Origin: Hyphomicrobiales bacterium
Lineage (GTDB): Bacteria > Pseudomonadota > Alphaproteobacteria > Rhizobiales > Rhizobiaceae
Reading direction: 5' to 3'
Assembly: GCA_015654965.1 (NCBI GenBank)
Contig: JAATGD010000398.1
Location: 1-16,145, forward strand
DNA: 16,145 nt
Shown: positions 8,010 through 15,780 of the stretch, in pieces
Layout: every line of letters starts with the position of its first letter
Position numbering within the stretch: position 1 is the stretch's first letter
The notes under the pieces: generated by a model
Database searches by the model: none
What the model was told of the DNA's origin: nothing
Seen by the model: only the letters and a program-made list of their open reading frames with translations
Made by a program: the position numbers and the translations under genes

Positions 8010-8335
8010 TGCGCTTTCTCGACCATGACGATGCCGACGATCCTATTCTTTCGGTTGTCAATCTGATCGACCTGTTTCTGGTCGTCATCGGCATATTGAT
8101 GATCGTTATCGTTACCAATCCGCTCAACCCGTTTTCATCGCAAAGCGTAACCGTCGTGGAGAACCCGGGCAAACCGGACATGCGCATCACCGTCAAGGAT
8201 GGCAAGGAGTTGACGCGGTACGAAGCGAACGGAGCCATTGGCGAAGGACAGGGTATGCGCGCCGGTATCACCTATCGGCTTGATGACGGACGCATGATCT
8301 ATGTGCCGGAGCAGTCCCCCGACCCCAAACGCTAA
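8009..8335 (+). CDS. DUF2149 family protein, ExbD-like single-span
   Basis: A 108-residue inner-membrane protein. The start at ATG 8009 overlaps the upstream TGA by one base (TGATG) and has a strong Shine-Dalgarno GGGAGG at 7996-8001; the TTG at 8006 is therefore not needed. The N-terminus is acidic (DHDDADDP), followed by one helix at about 17-36, VNLIDLFLVVIGILMIVIV, then a soluble periplasmic domain of about 70 residues. The helix with an aspartate at its start (D21) looks like ExbD/TolR, where the equivalent Asp carries protons. Paired with the ExbB-like protein it would form a compact motor. DUF2149 genes are known to accompany CobN-like/ExbB-like operons. The family has no assigned biochemical function that I can state with confidence. 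Confidence 0.85.
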   Translation: MRFLDHDDADDPILSVVNLIDLFLVVIGILMIVIVTNPLNPFSSQSVTVVENPGKPDMRITVKDGKELTRYEANGAIGEGQGMRAGITYRLDDGRMIYVPEQSPDPKR

Positions 8336-8386
8336 CATGTACCTGATTTTTGCGATGTCTTTGCAAGGGCAACAGGAGAAAAGAGA

Positions 8387-9412
8387 TTATGTCGCAGCGC
8401 CTCTGTCATTGCGTCTGAACCACAGTAGAGCGACGAAATAGACACCGCCCAATGCGGCGGTCATGGCCCCTGTTGGTATGATGCGGTGCAGAAACAATAA
8501 CCGACCTGCAAGATCGCAGCTCAACAGGAACAATGCTCCGAACAGGGCCGAGGCAAAGAGCGGGATTGATGCGCCGCCGAGCAGCCAGTGGGCAACGCGC
8601 GGCGCAATCAGCGCAACGAAGCCAACAGGGCCAGCCACAAAGGTTGCGACCGCAGTCAGTGCCAGTCCGATCATGCCAATTTTCAACTGTGTCAGGCTTA
8701 CATTCTGACCGAGGCTGGCGGCCTTGTCGTTCCCCAGTTCCAGAATACGCAAGGGCCGTGCGCAAACCAATGCCGCAGGCAGCAGCAGACATAGCATCAG
8801 TGCGGCCAGAACAAGTCTGGTACTATCCGCGCCATTGAGCGAGCCCGCTTTCCAGCTGGCTGCCGCCAATGCCGTATCCAGTTGCGCCGTCATGACGATC
8901 CAGTCATTGAGCGCCATGAAGAACACTCCGACGGCAATGCCGATCAGAATGATGCGTCCCGTACCGCCATCACGCGGGCCCGCGAGACCATACACGAGCA
9001 CGCCCGCCAAGAGGCCTCCGGCCAGACTTGCCCCTGCGATCGTCATCTCGGAGCACCCCGCAAGCATGGCCAGCAGCGCGCCCGTGAAGGCACCGGAATC
9101 AAAACCTATAATATCGGGACTTCCCAGCGGGTTACGCAACAAGGTCTGAAACAGTGCGCCTGCCATGCCAAGCGCCATTCCGACAAGGATCGCAGCAGCA
9201 ATACGCGGTGCCCGCCATTCCATCACCACAAGCGCAATACGCGGATCGCCTTCACCCAACAGGACGCTTACAAGCTGATGCAGGCTGACCGAAAAGGTTC
9301 CCGTCAAAAGCCCCGCAATAGCCAGACCGAAACACGCCGTAATAAAAAACAGGCTCCATCCCGCCTTGCGCAGCAAAATCCGTGAGAAACAGCCTTCAGA
9401 AAACTCTCGCAT
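8387..9412 (-). CDS. FecCD-family iron-siderophore ABC permease (FepG-like)
   Basis: Inner-membrane permease subunit of a type II ABC importer for ferric siderophores, 341 residues and strongly hydrophobic with about nine or ten helices. Family signatures are WRAPRIAAAILVGMALGMAGALFQ, RNPLGSPDIIGFDSGAFTGAL and the later GPVGFVALIAPRVAHWL. The last contacts the ATPase in this family. The segment NPLGSPDIIGF resembles FepG of catecholate systems. It is the last gene of the minus-strand iron operon, starting 8 bases after the preceding permease stop with AGGGGG as ribosome-binding site. Its 3' end faces the plus-strand DUF2149 gene across 51 bases in which I see no clear terminator. It would pair with the neighbouring permease as a heterodimer. 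Confidence 0.93.
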   Translation of the reverse strand: MREFSEGCFSRILLRKAGWSLFFITACFGLAIAGLLTGTFSVSLHQLVSVLLGEGDPRIALVVMEWRAPRIAAAILVGMALGMAGALFQTLLRNPLGSPDIIGFDSGAFTGALLAMLAGCSEMTIAGASLAGGLLAGVLVYGLAGPRDGGTGRIILIGIAVGVFFMALNDWIVMTAQLDTALAAASWKAGSLNGADSTRLVLAALMLCLLLPAALVCARPLRILELGNDKAASLGQNVSLTQLKIGMIGLALTAVATFVAGPVGFVALIAPRVAHWLLGGASIPLFASALFGALFLLSCDLAGRLLFLHRIIPTGAMTAALGGVYFVALLWFRRNDRGAAT

Positions 9413-9420
9413 TGTTCCCC

Positions 9421-10428
9421 CTATGCTTGCAACGAAGGCTGCTGCCTGCGTGCCATGAAAATGAGGTATGGCGCACCCAGAACGGCAATCACGACACTGA
9501 TGGGAATTTCGTTCGGTGCCATGGCCATGCGTGCCACCATATCCGCCATCATGACCAGTTCGGCACCGATGAAGGCGGTGAGTGCGAATATGGTGCCTTC
9601 ACTCGCCCGCACCGTGCGTCGCGCGATATGCGGTGCTGCAAGGCCGATAAATGCGATGGGACCACTGGTTGCCGTGGAACTGCCCGCAAGCAACATTACG
9701 GCCATAAGACTTATGAACCGTATCCGGTTCACGGATACGCCAAGCGAGATTGCCCTGTCATCACCAAGGGCGATGAAGCCAATGCGCGGGGCAAGCCATA
9801 TTGCGAGGAGAAATCCGGGGACGAACATCCAGAGTGATTGGATGACGTTTTGCGTTGTTGCTCCCGACAGTGAGGCCGCACGCCAGTTGCGGACAAGATC
9901 GAAGCGGTCCGGATCGGTGAGCGCTACGGCCTGTGTCAGCCCATAGCAGAAAGCACCGACAGCGATACCGGCCAGTGTGAGGCGCATCGGACTCGGAAAA
10001 CCCGCCAGAGCCTGCACGGTGAAAGCGGTAAGACCCGCGCCCATGGCTGCAAGCCAAAAAGGAGACGATACGATGCCTGTCCCGAAAATGCCGGTTCCAA
10101 GCACAATCGCCAAACCTGCCCCGGCATTCAAACCCAGCAGACCGGAATCACCGAGCGGGTTGCGGGTGACGGATTGAATGATGCCGCCTGAAACTGCCAG
10201 CGCGGCCCCCACAAGGAGGGCAAGGGCGACGCGCGGCGCTCGGATGTCCCAAAAGATCAGCCACGCTTCATCATCCGCGCGTCCGCCGAGCACGTCGAGG
10301 ATGCTCCCAAAAGGCAGATGGTGGGGACCTATAGAAAGACCGAGCAAGGCTGTTACTAATAAAATGAAGCCGCAGCATAAGAGCGTCAGAGCCACGCGGT
10401 ATTTGCTGCCCGAAAGTGACGTCATCAT
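9421..10428 (-). CDS. FecCD-family iron-siderophore ABC permease (FepD-like)
   Basis: First permease subunit of the importer, 335 residues from ATG 10428. That start is chosen because it overlaps the upstream binding-protein stop as ATGA and leads straight into the first helix (YRVALTLLCCGFILLV). The longer in-frame extension to 10557 lies entirely inside the upstream gene and is not membrane-like. Family motifs are IRAPRVALALLVGAALAVSGGIIQ, RNPLGDSGLLGLNAGAGLA and SGPIAFIGLAAPHIARR. It would form the channel with the next permease and receive ferric siderophore from the upstream binding protein. No ATP-binding partner gene follows, so the ATPase must come from elsewhere. Confidence 0.93.
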   Translation of the reverse strand: MMTSLSGSKYRVALTLLCCGFILLVTALLGLSIGPHHLPFGSILDVLGGRADDEAWLIFWDIRAPRVALALLVGAALAVSGGIIQSVTRNPLGDSGLLGLNAGAGLAIVLGTGIFGTGIVSSPFWLAAMGAGLTAFTVQALAGFPSPMRLTLAGIAVGAFCYGLTQAVALTDPDRFDLVRNWRAASLSGATTQNVIQSLWMFVPGFLLAIWLAPRIGFIALGDDRAISLGVSVNRIRFISLMAVMLLAGSSTATSGPIAFIGLAAPHIARRTVRASEGTIFALTAFIGAELVMMADMVARMAMAPNEIPISVVIAVLGAPYLIFMARRQQPSLQA

Positions 10429-11345
10429 GCTTGCCCTCTGGCGAGAAGACTTCGCCAGCCTTCGGCCAGATAGCATGCCGTATAAAACGAACCGAATACA
10501 CAATTGCCCTTGATGACGTGGGTGCGTCCTTCCCGGACTGCGGGCAAGCGTTGCCACAAGGGTTCTCTGGACAATTCACGCGTGGCATCATTGCCAAAAT
10601 CGATCAATAGAATGGCGTCAACGTCACCAAAGACGTCCCCGAAACATTCCAGCGCCACTTCGCCATAGGGACCCAGTCGGTCCGCGCCGATTTCCCGTCC
10701 GCCCAGTTCCGACAGGACCTGCGCCGGCATGACAAGGCCATAGCCTGTCCCCTGACTGCAAACCATCGCCCGACGCTTGACCGGATCGTAATAGAGCGCT
10801 GCAAAACGCAAGCGGTCGAGCGCATCGGCATGATGCTTGCGGATATCCGCAATCAATCCTTTATGCTCTCCAAGACGGCACTGAACGAGTGATCCCTTGT
10901 CGAGCCATTCACCGAGACGATGCAGATTGATCTGCCAGCTATTGTGATGGCTGGAAGGCAGCACAGGGGCGATGGACACCAGTTTCGTCAACGGCCACCA
11001 ATCGGAATTGGGCGATGAGTCCGGACACAGGATCAGATCCGGTGCCAGCGTAAGAATCTGCTCGACATCCGGCGGAGCCGTCAACATCGGCACGGTATCG
11101 GGTACGGGAACCCATGGCCGGGCCGGACTGTGGCTATAGCCGATGACCGGCAGTTCCAGCGCCAGTGCCATTTCAAGGCTGATACGGGAATCGATTGCCA
11201 GAACACGTTGCGGGCGTGCAGGAAGAATGACGCGTCCCAAAGATGTCTCGACCACTCGCTGCGTGTTTGCAGCATGTGACGGCATCGCATACAAAGCGAT
11301 TGCTCCTCCACCAGCCAGAAACACGCGGCGCGAAACATGAGACAT
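10425..11345 (-). CDS. Periplasmic iron-siderophore binding protein, Tat signal
   Basis: Substrate-binding protein of the FepB/FhuD/FecB type (306 residues) that carries ferric siderophore from the receptor to the permeases. The N-terminus MSHVSRRVFLAGGGAIAL has a twin-arginine motif (SRRVFLA) and a cleavage-like PSHA/A, suggesting folded export by Tat. The binding fold shows in PQRVLAIDSRISLEMALAL and DVEQILTLAPDLILCPDS, the two halves of the N-lobe in this family, and in the later DVDAILLIDFGN. No lipobox is seen, so it should be soluble. ATG 11345 is preferred to GTG 11348. It starts 16 bases after the receptor stop and overlaps the next permease start by 4 bases, marking one operon. Confidence 0.9.
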   Translation of the reverse strand: MSHVSRRVFLAGGGAIALYAMPSHAANTQRVVETSLGRVILPARPQRVLAIDSRISLEMALALELPVIGYSHSPARPWVPVPDTVPMLTAPPDVEQILTLAPDLILCPDSSPNSDWWPLTKLVSIAPVLPSSHHNSWQINLHRLGEWLDKGSLVQCRLGEHKGLIADIRKHHADALDRLRFAALYYDPVKRRAMVCSQGTGYGLVMPAQVLSELGGREIGADRLGPYGEVALECFGDVFGDVDAILLIDFGNDATRELSREPLWQRLPAVREGRTHVIKGNCVFGSFYTACYLAEGWRSLLARGQA

Positions 11346-11361
11346 CACAGTTTCTGCGCGA

Positions 11362-13854
11362 TCAGAACTTGAAAGTTGTCGAAACGGTCAAGGCACGCGG
11401 CGCGCTTGCGTACAGCAGATTATAGCCGGGGAACGTGCTCCAATAGGCTTCGTTGAACGCGTTTGTGAGATTGGCCTGGAAGATAATCGGCTCGGCATTT
11501 TCCCGTTCCCACGTATAGCGCGCGCCAAAGTCGAGCGTATTCCAGCCTGACATTTTTTGCGTATTGGCAGCATCGACATAGGACGAACCCGTCGAGGTCA
11601 GACGCGCCGAAAGGGTCAGGTTTGAAAGGAAACTCGTGTCCCATTCCGCTCCGAGCGTGACGGTGTAATCGGGTGCACCGGCTGCTTTTTTGCCATCATA
11701 AAGGCCGTTAGCTGTCTTGGTTGTTTCCGTGTCAAGAAGCACAAGCCCGCCCAGAACGCGCAGAGACGGTGTGATCTCACCGGCAACATTCAATTCGATA
11801 CCGCGATAAACGGTTTCACCGTCGGCTGTAAACGTGTTGTTGGCACTATTGGCAATACCGGATGCCTGCGTGGTCTGGAAAATGCTCAATGTCGTCAGGA
11901 TATTACCCCAATCGACCTTCACACCTGCCTCATATTGCTCCGTCACATAGGGCGATAGGGCCTCGCCGCCATTGGCATAGGTGTCGGGCACGGTCTGGCC
12001 CGCGCTGAGGCCTTCGATATAACTTGCATAAAGCGTGGTATTTTCCCAAGGCCTCACGGCAATGCCGATCACCGGGGTGACGGCATCGCTCTCATAAGAA
12101 CCCGTCTGAGCTCCGGTCACGACGTTGAAATTCTCGACCTCGACATATTGCTTGCGCAGACCCAGCGTCAATTCGAGCCGTTCATCGAGTGCGGAAAGCG
12201 TGTCGGAAACCGCAAAACTCTTAAACGTCGTCTTGCTTTGCAGACCGATGGGTGTGTCGATGATGGTCGGTTCGGGTGCAAAGACCGGATTATAGATGTT
12301 TGATTTCGTCACCGACAGAACAGCCGTATTCGCGGAACTCCGGTCAGCGCGATAACCGTTGAGCGAAAGCGTCACATCATGCGAGATTGCCCCGGTGTCG
12401 AAATTGGCGCGCAGACCGGCTTCACCGGAACGCCGTTCGATTTCGATGAGATAACGGCGGCCGGTTGCGGTAAAATCGCCATTGGGCATGAGGTTGGTAC
12501 CGGCCTCGACCGCCTGATCCCAATCCATCTTACTCAAACCGCCCTTGGCATATATGTTGAGATGTTCGGAAACGTCGAAATCCGCCGAAACAGCACCATA
12601 TCTATCGGTGAATTCACTGTAATTCCAAGGCGATACCCAGGCTTTTTCAGGCTTTGGCGGCCCTGCAAGTGCAACCCCGGTCGCAGCAATGACCGTATTA
12701 TTCATGCGATCGGTATCGAGCACCTGTTGCCCCAGATCGACGGCAAAGCGAAACCGCTCGCCCTTATAGTCAAGCGCAAGGGTTCCATTGACCAGCTTTT
12801 GTGACTGCTCCGAAATCGGCGTGTCGCCGTCACGGTAAAGGATATTGGCGCGCGCGCCCCATTCCTTGTCAGCACCGAAACGACGTCCAATATCGAGATG
12901 CCCGCCGAACTGGGTGTCGGTGGAATAGGTGGTGGTCAGTTGCGTCAGAGGTGTGTCTTCGGCACGCTTGGGTACAAGATTGATCACCCCGCCGACACCG
13001 CTTGGCGAAAGTCCCCCGAGAAAAGCCCCCGGTCCTTTAAGAATTTCGACGCGCTCGATACCGGCAAGCGTTGTCTGGCTGTTCGGCGCTATTCCAAACA
13101 ATCCATTATAGGCAAGCGCGCCATTGCCGACCTGAACGCCGCGTATGATGAAATAATTGCCATTGCCGACATTGGTCGGTTCCACATTCCTGATGGCCGG
13201 ATCGTTTTTCACCACATCGGCAACCGATTGCGCATTCTGGTTCTCAATCAGTTTCGACGTATAATTGGTGACCGTAAACGGTGTGCGCATCACATCGCGA
13301 TTGCCAAGAACACCGAGCGCACCGCCCGTTGCAATCTGGCCGCCAGCGTAAACGGGCGGCAGGCTACCGTTATTACCGCCATCAATGACGATGGGATTGA
13401 GCTGCGTTGCGTTATCCGCGCCAGCATCACCATTGCCAATAGATGTGTTCGGTCCGGTGATCGTTACAGCATTGCCGCTGACACGGTATGAGAGACCAGA
13501 ACCGGCGAGCAGTCGAGCGATCGCCTCATCGCGTGTTAAAGAGCCGCGCACGCCGGGAGCATTCTTGCCCCGCACAAGACTGGCGTCAAAGAACAGTTGA
13601 GCGCCACTCGCCCGCGAATAGACCACAAGCGCCTTTGACAGTGACTGCGCAGGAATATTGAAGGAAATTTGTGCCGGGCGGGGCGTTGCCTGTGTCGATT
13701 GCGCATAGGCAGGACTTGAAGAAGAGGCCAAAACGACGACAAGAGCCGTCGACATCATCAAGGATGCAACCAAAGTGATCTGCCACTTTCGTTCGCTCCC
13801 CATGCTTGCATGATCATGACTGTCGTTGTGCCCCGATACTCGTTCGGCCTGCAT
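11362..13854 (-). CDS. FecA/FpvA-type TonB-dependent siderophore receptor with STN signalling domain
   Basis: Outer-membrane receptor and signal transducer of 830 residues. A long signal peptide (hydrophobic core about 27-45, cleavage near AYA/Q at 51) is followed by an STN domain (about 62-134: SFNIPAQSLSKALVVYSRASG through NAVTITG), a TonB-box-like LNPIVIDG (152-159), and a plug (about 185-295) with GIERVEILKGPGAFLGG and GGVINLVPKRAED. The barrel ends in the usual aromatic STTFKF. The STN domain talks to FecR-type regulators, and fecR- and fecI-like genes lie directly upstream on the same strand, so ligand binding outside should induce this operon. The barrel resembles ferrichrome/hydroxamate-type receptors, but the ligand cannot be read from sequence. 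ATG 13854 has GGGGA upstream; an internal ATG at 13803 lacks a ribosome-binding site. Confidence 0.93.
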   Translation of the reverse strand: MQAERVSGHNDSHDHASMGSERKWQITLVASLMMSTALVVVLASSSSPAYAQSTQATPRPAQISFNIPAQSLSKALVVYSRASGAQLFFDASLVRGKNAPGVRGSLTRDEAIARLLAGSGLSYRVSGNAVTITGPNTSIGNGDAGADNATQLNPIVIDGGNNGSLPPVYAGGQIATGGALGVLGNRDVMRTPFTVTNYTSKLIENQNAQSVADVVKNDPAIRNVEPTNVGNGNYFIIRGVQVGNGALAYNGLFGIAPNSQTTLAGIERVEILKGPGAFLGGLSPSGVGGVINLVPKRAEDTPLTQLTTTYSTDTQFGGHLDIGRRFGADKEWGARANILYRDGDTPISEQSQKLVNGTLALDYKGERFRFAVDLGQQVLDTDRMNNTVIAATGVALAGPPKPEKAWVSPWNYSEFTDRYGAVSADFDVSEHLNIYAKGGLSKMDWDQAVEAGTNLMPNGDFTATGRRYLIEIERRSGEAGLRANFDTGAISHDVTLSLNGYRADRSSANTAVLSVTKSNIYNPVFAPEPTIIDTPIGLQSKTTFKSFAVSDTLSALDERLELTLGLRKQYVEVENFNVVTGAQTGSYESDAVTPVIGIAVRPWENTTLYASYIEGLSAGQTVPDTYANGGEALSPYVTEQYEAGVKVDWGNILTTLSIFQTTQASGIANSANNTFTADGETVYRGIELNVAGEITPSLRVLGGLVLLDTETTKTANGLYDGKKAAGAPDYTVTLGAEWDTSFLSNLTLSARLTSTGSSYVDAANTQKMSGWNTLDFGARYTWERENAEPIIFQANLTNAFNEAYWSTFPGYNLLYASAPRALTVSTTFKF

Positions 13855-13986
13855 TGCCTGTCCCCGTGTCTTAATTCATTTAGCCTGACGAGGGGCATGT
13901 GTGACGCGCCCTCATAATGTTAGACACCTGAGAAGGCCCAGCTAATGATCGGGAGGGACCGTTTTCTTTAAAAAAATTGCAAAAAC

Positions 13987-14916
13987 TCATAGACGATAGA
14001 TGACAGCGATATAACCATCCATGTTCAAAATCCTGATCGGCAGGGTTTCCGCGATAATGCGCAGGGCATTTTCAGGATGTCTGGTATCGAAAATCGCGGT
14101 TACGGGAATGTCGCCAATGGAACTGTCCATGAGAATGATCCTGCCGTGGCGATAACGCTCCAACTCATCAAGAACCCTTCGAAGAGGAACATCCTCAAAG
14201 ATAATGCGGTCCTGGCGCCATGCCTGCACGAGAGACATATCAATCTGTCTAGCCGGCAGGATGCCTTTGTCATCATAGCTGACTTGCCAACCCGATTGAA
14301 CAACAACAGAGCCTGTGCCGGATGTCTTGACCTCCACGGAATGCTCGACAACCGATACGGTGACAAGATCGGGCATGATGTTGATATCGAACGCCGTTCC
14401 GAGCGCCCGGATATCCCCCATCGCCGCCTGAACGATAAAAGGCCGGTTTTTGTCCGCTGCCACCTGAAAAAACGCTTGTCCCCGGTGCAGGATAAGCCGC
14501 CGCTCGCCCTCGGTGAACCGGACCGACAGGGCGGAATAGCCGCCAAGCTCAACAGTACTGCCATCGGGCAAATTGAGCGAACGCCGCTCGGCGATATCCG
14601 TCTTATAATCGGCAAACAGCCCCGGCCGGCTGATGATATAGGTGGTTGACCCCGCAACGAGTGCAACCAGACCGCCTATCATGAAACCGCGCCGACCGAT
14701 GCGCCTCAATGTCTGCAGCCGCTCATATTCCGGCTTCACTATATCGAAACGGCTCCACAAGGTGCGCGCGCGATCATAAGCGACGGCATGGCTTGAATCT
14801 ATTGCCAGCCATGATTTAAAGGCAAGCCGATCCTCTTCGCTGACACGTTCGTCTTTCATCCGAACGAACCATTCCAGCGCTTGCATATAGATAGGATCGG
14901 TTTCGTCGTCTTGCAT
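13987..14916 (-). CDS. fecR: FecR-family anti-sigma regulator
   Basis: Inner-membrane signal relay of 309 residues between the STN receptor and the ECF sigma factor. The N-terminal cytoplasmic domain (about 8-50, DUF4880 type: ALEWFVRMKDERVSEEDRLAFKSWL) binds sigma. One transmembrane helix spans about 78-96. The periplasmic FecR domain runs about 105-195 with LNLPDGSTVELGGYSAL, LHRGQAFFQVAADKNRPFIV and ALGTAFDI. A C-terminal segment (about 238-305, with FEDVPLRRVLDELERYRHGRI and PVTAIFDTRHPENALRIIAETL) resembles the DUF4974/STN-like module that meets the receptor. It lies 115 bases after fecI instead of overlapping it, and 132 bases before the receptor gene, so each gap could hold a promoter. 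The Shine-Dalgarno is weak. Confidence 0.93.
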   Translation of the reverse strand: MQDDETDPIYMQALEWFVRMKDERVSEEDRLAFKSWLAIDSSHAVAYDRARTLWSRFDIVKPEYERLQTLRRIGRRGFMIGGLVALVAGSTTYIISRPGLFADYKTDIAERRSLNLPDGSTVELGGYSALSVRFTEGERRLILHRGQAFFQVAADKNRPFIVQAAMGDIRALGTAFDINIMPDLVTVSVVEHSVEVKTSGTGSVVVQSGWQVSYDDKGILPARQIDMSLVQAWRQDRIIFEDVPLRRVLDELERYRHGRIILMDSSIGDIPVTAIFDTRHPENALRIIAETLPIRILNMDGYIAVIYRL

Positions 14917-14953
14917 AAGGCCCGTCTTGTCCCCGGCTTATATCGAATCCGCC

Positions 14954-15000
14954 AGTCTGGCAGACTCCCTTTTTAATATGCCTTGTCTTCTATAAGACAA
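14954..15000. repeat. Two inverted repeats in the fecI-fecR gap
   Basis: TTGTCTT-CTAT-AAGACAA (14983-15000) is a perfect 7-bp stem with a 4-base loop. AGTCTGGCAGACT (14954-14966) is a palindrome overlapped by GCCAGTCTGGC (14951-14961). In the transcript they would fold between the sigma and anti-sigma genes. They may be an attenuating or RNA-processing structure, or operator DNA. No T-run follows, so this is not a standard terminator. Confidence 0.45.
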
Positions 15001-15031
15001 ATGAGAAAAGGAACCAATGAAAGGCGAGGCG

Positions 15032-15523
15032 TCATTCTGCAAACAGGCGGCGGTCGAGTTCGGCCATGGCAGCCACAACCTGACTGATCACGGTATTGCG
15101 AGAAATTTTCATGCGCTCGGCGATTTCATCGTAAGAAAGGCCTTCGATCCTGTTGAGAATGAAAGCCTGCTGACGGCGCTCTGGCAGTTGGGCGATAGCC
15201 TCAAGAAGCATGAGCAGTTCGCTGCGATAGAGGACCACCATTTCCGGTGAGGGTTTTGCATCCGCAATCCCCTCCATTTCGACACCAGCTATCTCGACTT
15301 GCGCCCGCCTGCCTGTGTCGCGCAGATGATTGAGAGCCAGATTTCGCACGGCCTGCGTGACATAGGCTGCATTATGCGGTTTGGGTTGACCGTTGGAGCT
15401 GATAATATTCGCGAACACTTGCTGAATGAGGTCTTCAGCCGTGTCAGGATTACGAACCATACGCCGCACAAACGAGCGAAGCCGGTCATATTCAGTTTCG
15501 TAGAGCGTTGCTATGTCCGACAC
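15032..15523 (-). CDS. fecI: FecI-type ECF sigma factor
   Basis: Extracytoplasmic-function RNA polymerase sigma factor, 163 residues, expected to transcribe the downstream receptor operon when the receptor and FecR signal that siderophore is bound. Region 2 is visible early, with YDRLRSFVRRMV and DTAEDLIQQVFANI (27-40). Region 4 begins near residue 113 with LPERRQQAFILNRIEGLSYDEIAERMKISRNTV, the usual LP-x-x-R...L...G-S-Y-x-E-I-A helix-turn-helix. The start is GTG 15523; no in-frame ATG lies close upstream, and the ribosome-binding site (GGAT) is poor, which may keep expression low. An iron-responsive-operator-like site and a probable promoter precede it. Confidence 0.93.
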   Translation of the reverse strand: MSDIATLYETEYDRLRSFVRRMVRNPDTAEDLIQQVFANIISSNGQPKPHNAAYVTQAVRNLALNHLRDTGRRAQVEIAGVEMEGIADAKPSPEMVVLYRSELLMLLEAIAQLPERRQQAFILNRIEGLSYDEIAERMKISRNTVISQVVAAMAELDRRLFAE

Positions 15524-15570
15524 GGGCGATCATCCAATTCAGATTTCGCCAGTTTTACAACAATAATACT

Positions 15571-15585
15571 TGATTATTCAAGTCA
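15571..15585. promoter_or_regulatory. IRO-like box (TGA-N9-TCA), probable RirA site
   Basis: TGATTATTCAAGTCA fits TGA-N9-TCA, the iron-responsive operator bound by RirA in Rhizobiales. Inside it lies the palindrome ACTTGA-TTAT-TCAAGT (15568-15583). It sits directly downstream of the proposed fecI -10, over the start of transcription, where iron-replete repressor would block fecI. Confidence 0.5.
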
Positions 15586-15586
15586 T

Positions 15587-15614
15587 CTTATAAAGAAGAC
15601 ACAGACTTTAACAA
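15587..15614 (-). promoter_or_regulatory. Probable fecI promoter
   Basis: On the minus strand TTGTTA (15614-15609), 16 bases, then TATAAG (15592-15587). Transcription would begin near 15580, within the IRO-like box and about 57 bases before GTG 15523. An alternative, TTGAAT-18-TAAAAC, lies slightly downstream. Confidence 0.4.
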
Positions 15615-15734
15615 TCAGAACAAGCAGGTCGCTGTGAAAGCTACGTCATTCAACCGAATATCAATAGCGCCATTTTTCATCTGGTAAAACAGATTGCCGA
15701 TATCAGGCAAAGCGACACTGAGACAGGTGAGTGA

Positions 15735-15769
15735 GGCCTGATCACAAATCTTGTTCATACGATCAGGCC
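15735..15769 (-). terminator. Hairpin after the hydrolase remnant, possible terminator
   Basis: GGCCTGATC (15735-15743) and GATCAGGCC (15761-15769) form a perfect 9-bp stem with a 17-base loop, starting 11 bases after the hydrolase stop. There is no T-run after the stem on the minus strand, so intrinsic termination would be weak; it may instead be a 3'-end stabilising structure. Confidence 0.4.
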
Positions 15770-15780
15770 GCAGCTCTTCA

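Noticed and set aside
8336..8386. Search for a bidirectional terminator between the converging operons.
   Set aside because: No stem with adjacent T-run found; only a weak TTTGC/GCAA match.
13855..13986. Possible FecI-dependent promoter before the STN receptor, and a GAGGG...CCCTC inverted repeat at about 13891-13914.
   Set aside because: The gap is suitable, with AT-rich DNA after fecR, but I could not define a -35/-10 pair specific to FecI-type sigma factors, and the stem is only five pairs.
15615..15758. Minus-strand ORF of 47 residues with three cysteines, downstream of the hydrolase remnant.
   Set aside because: The ribosome-binding site is weak, it overlaps the 15735-15769 hairpin and the fecI -35, and no family is recognisable. 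It lies in frame with the frameshifted tail of the hydrolase, which inflates its apparent length.
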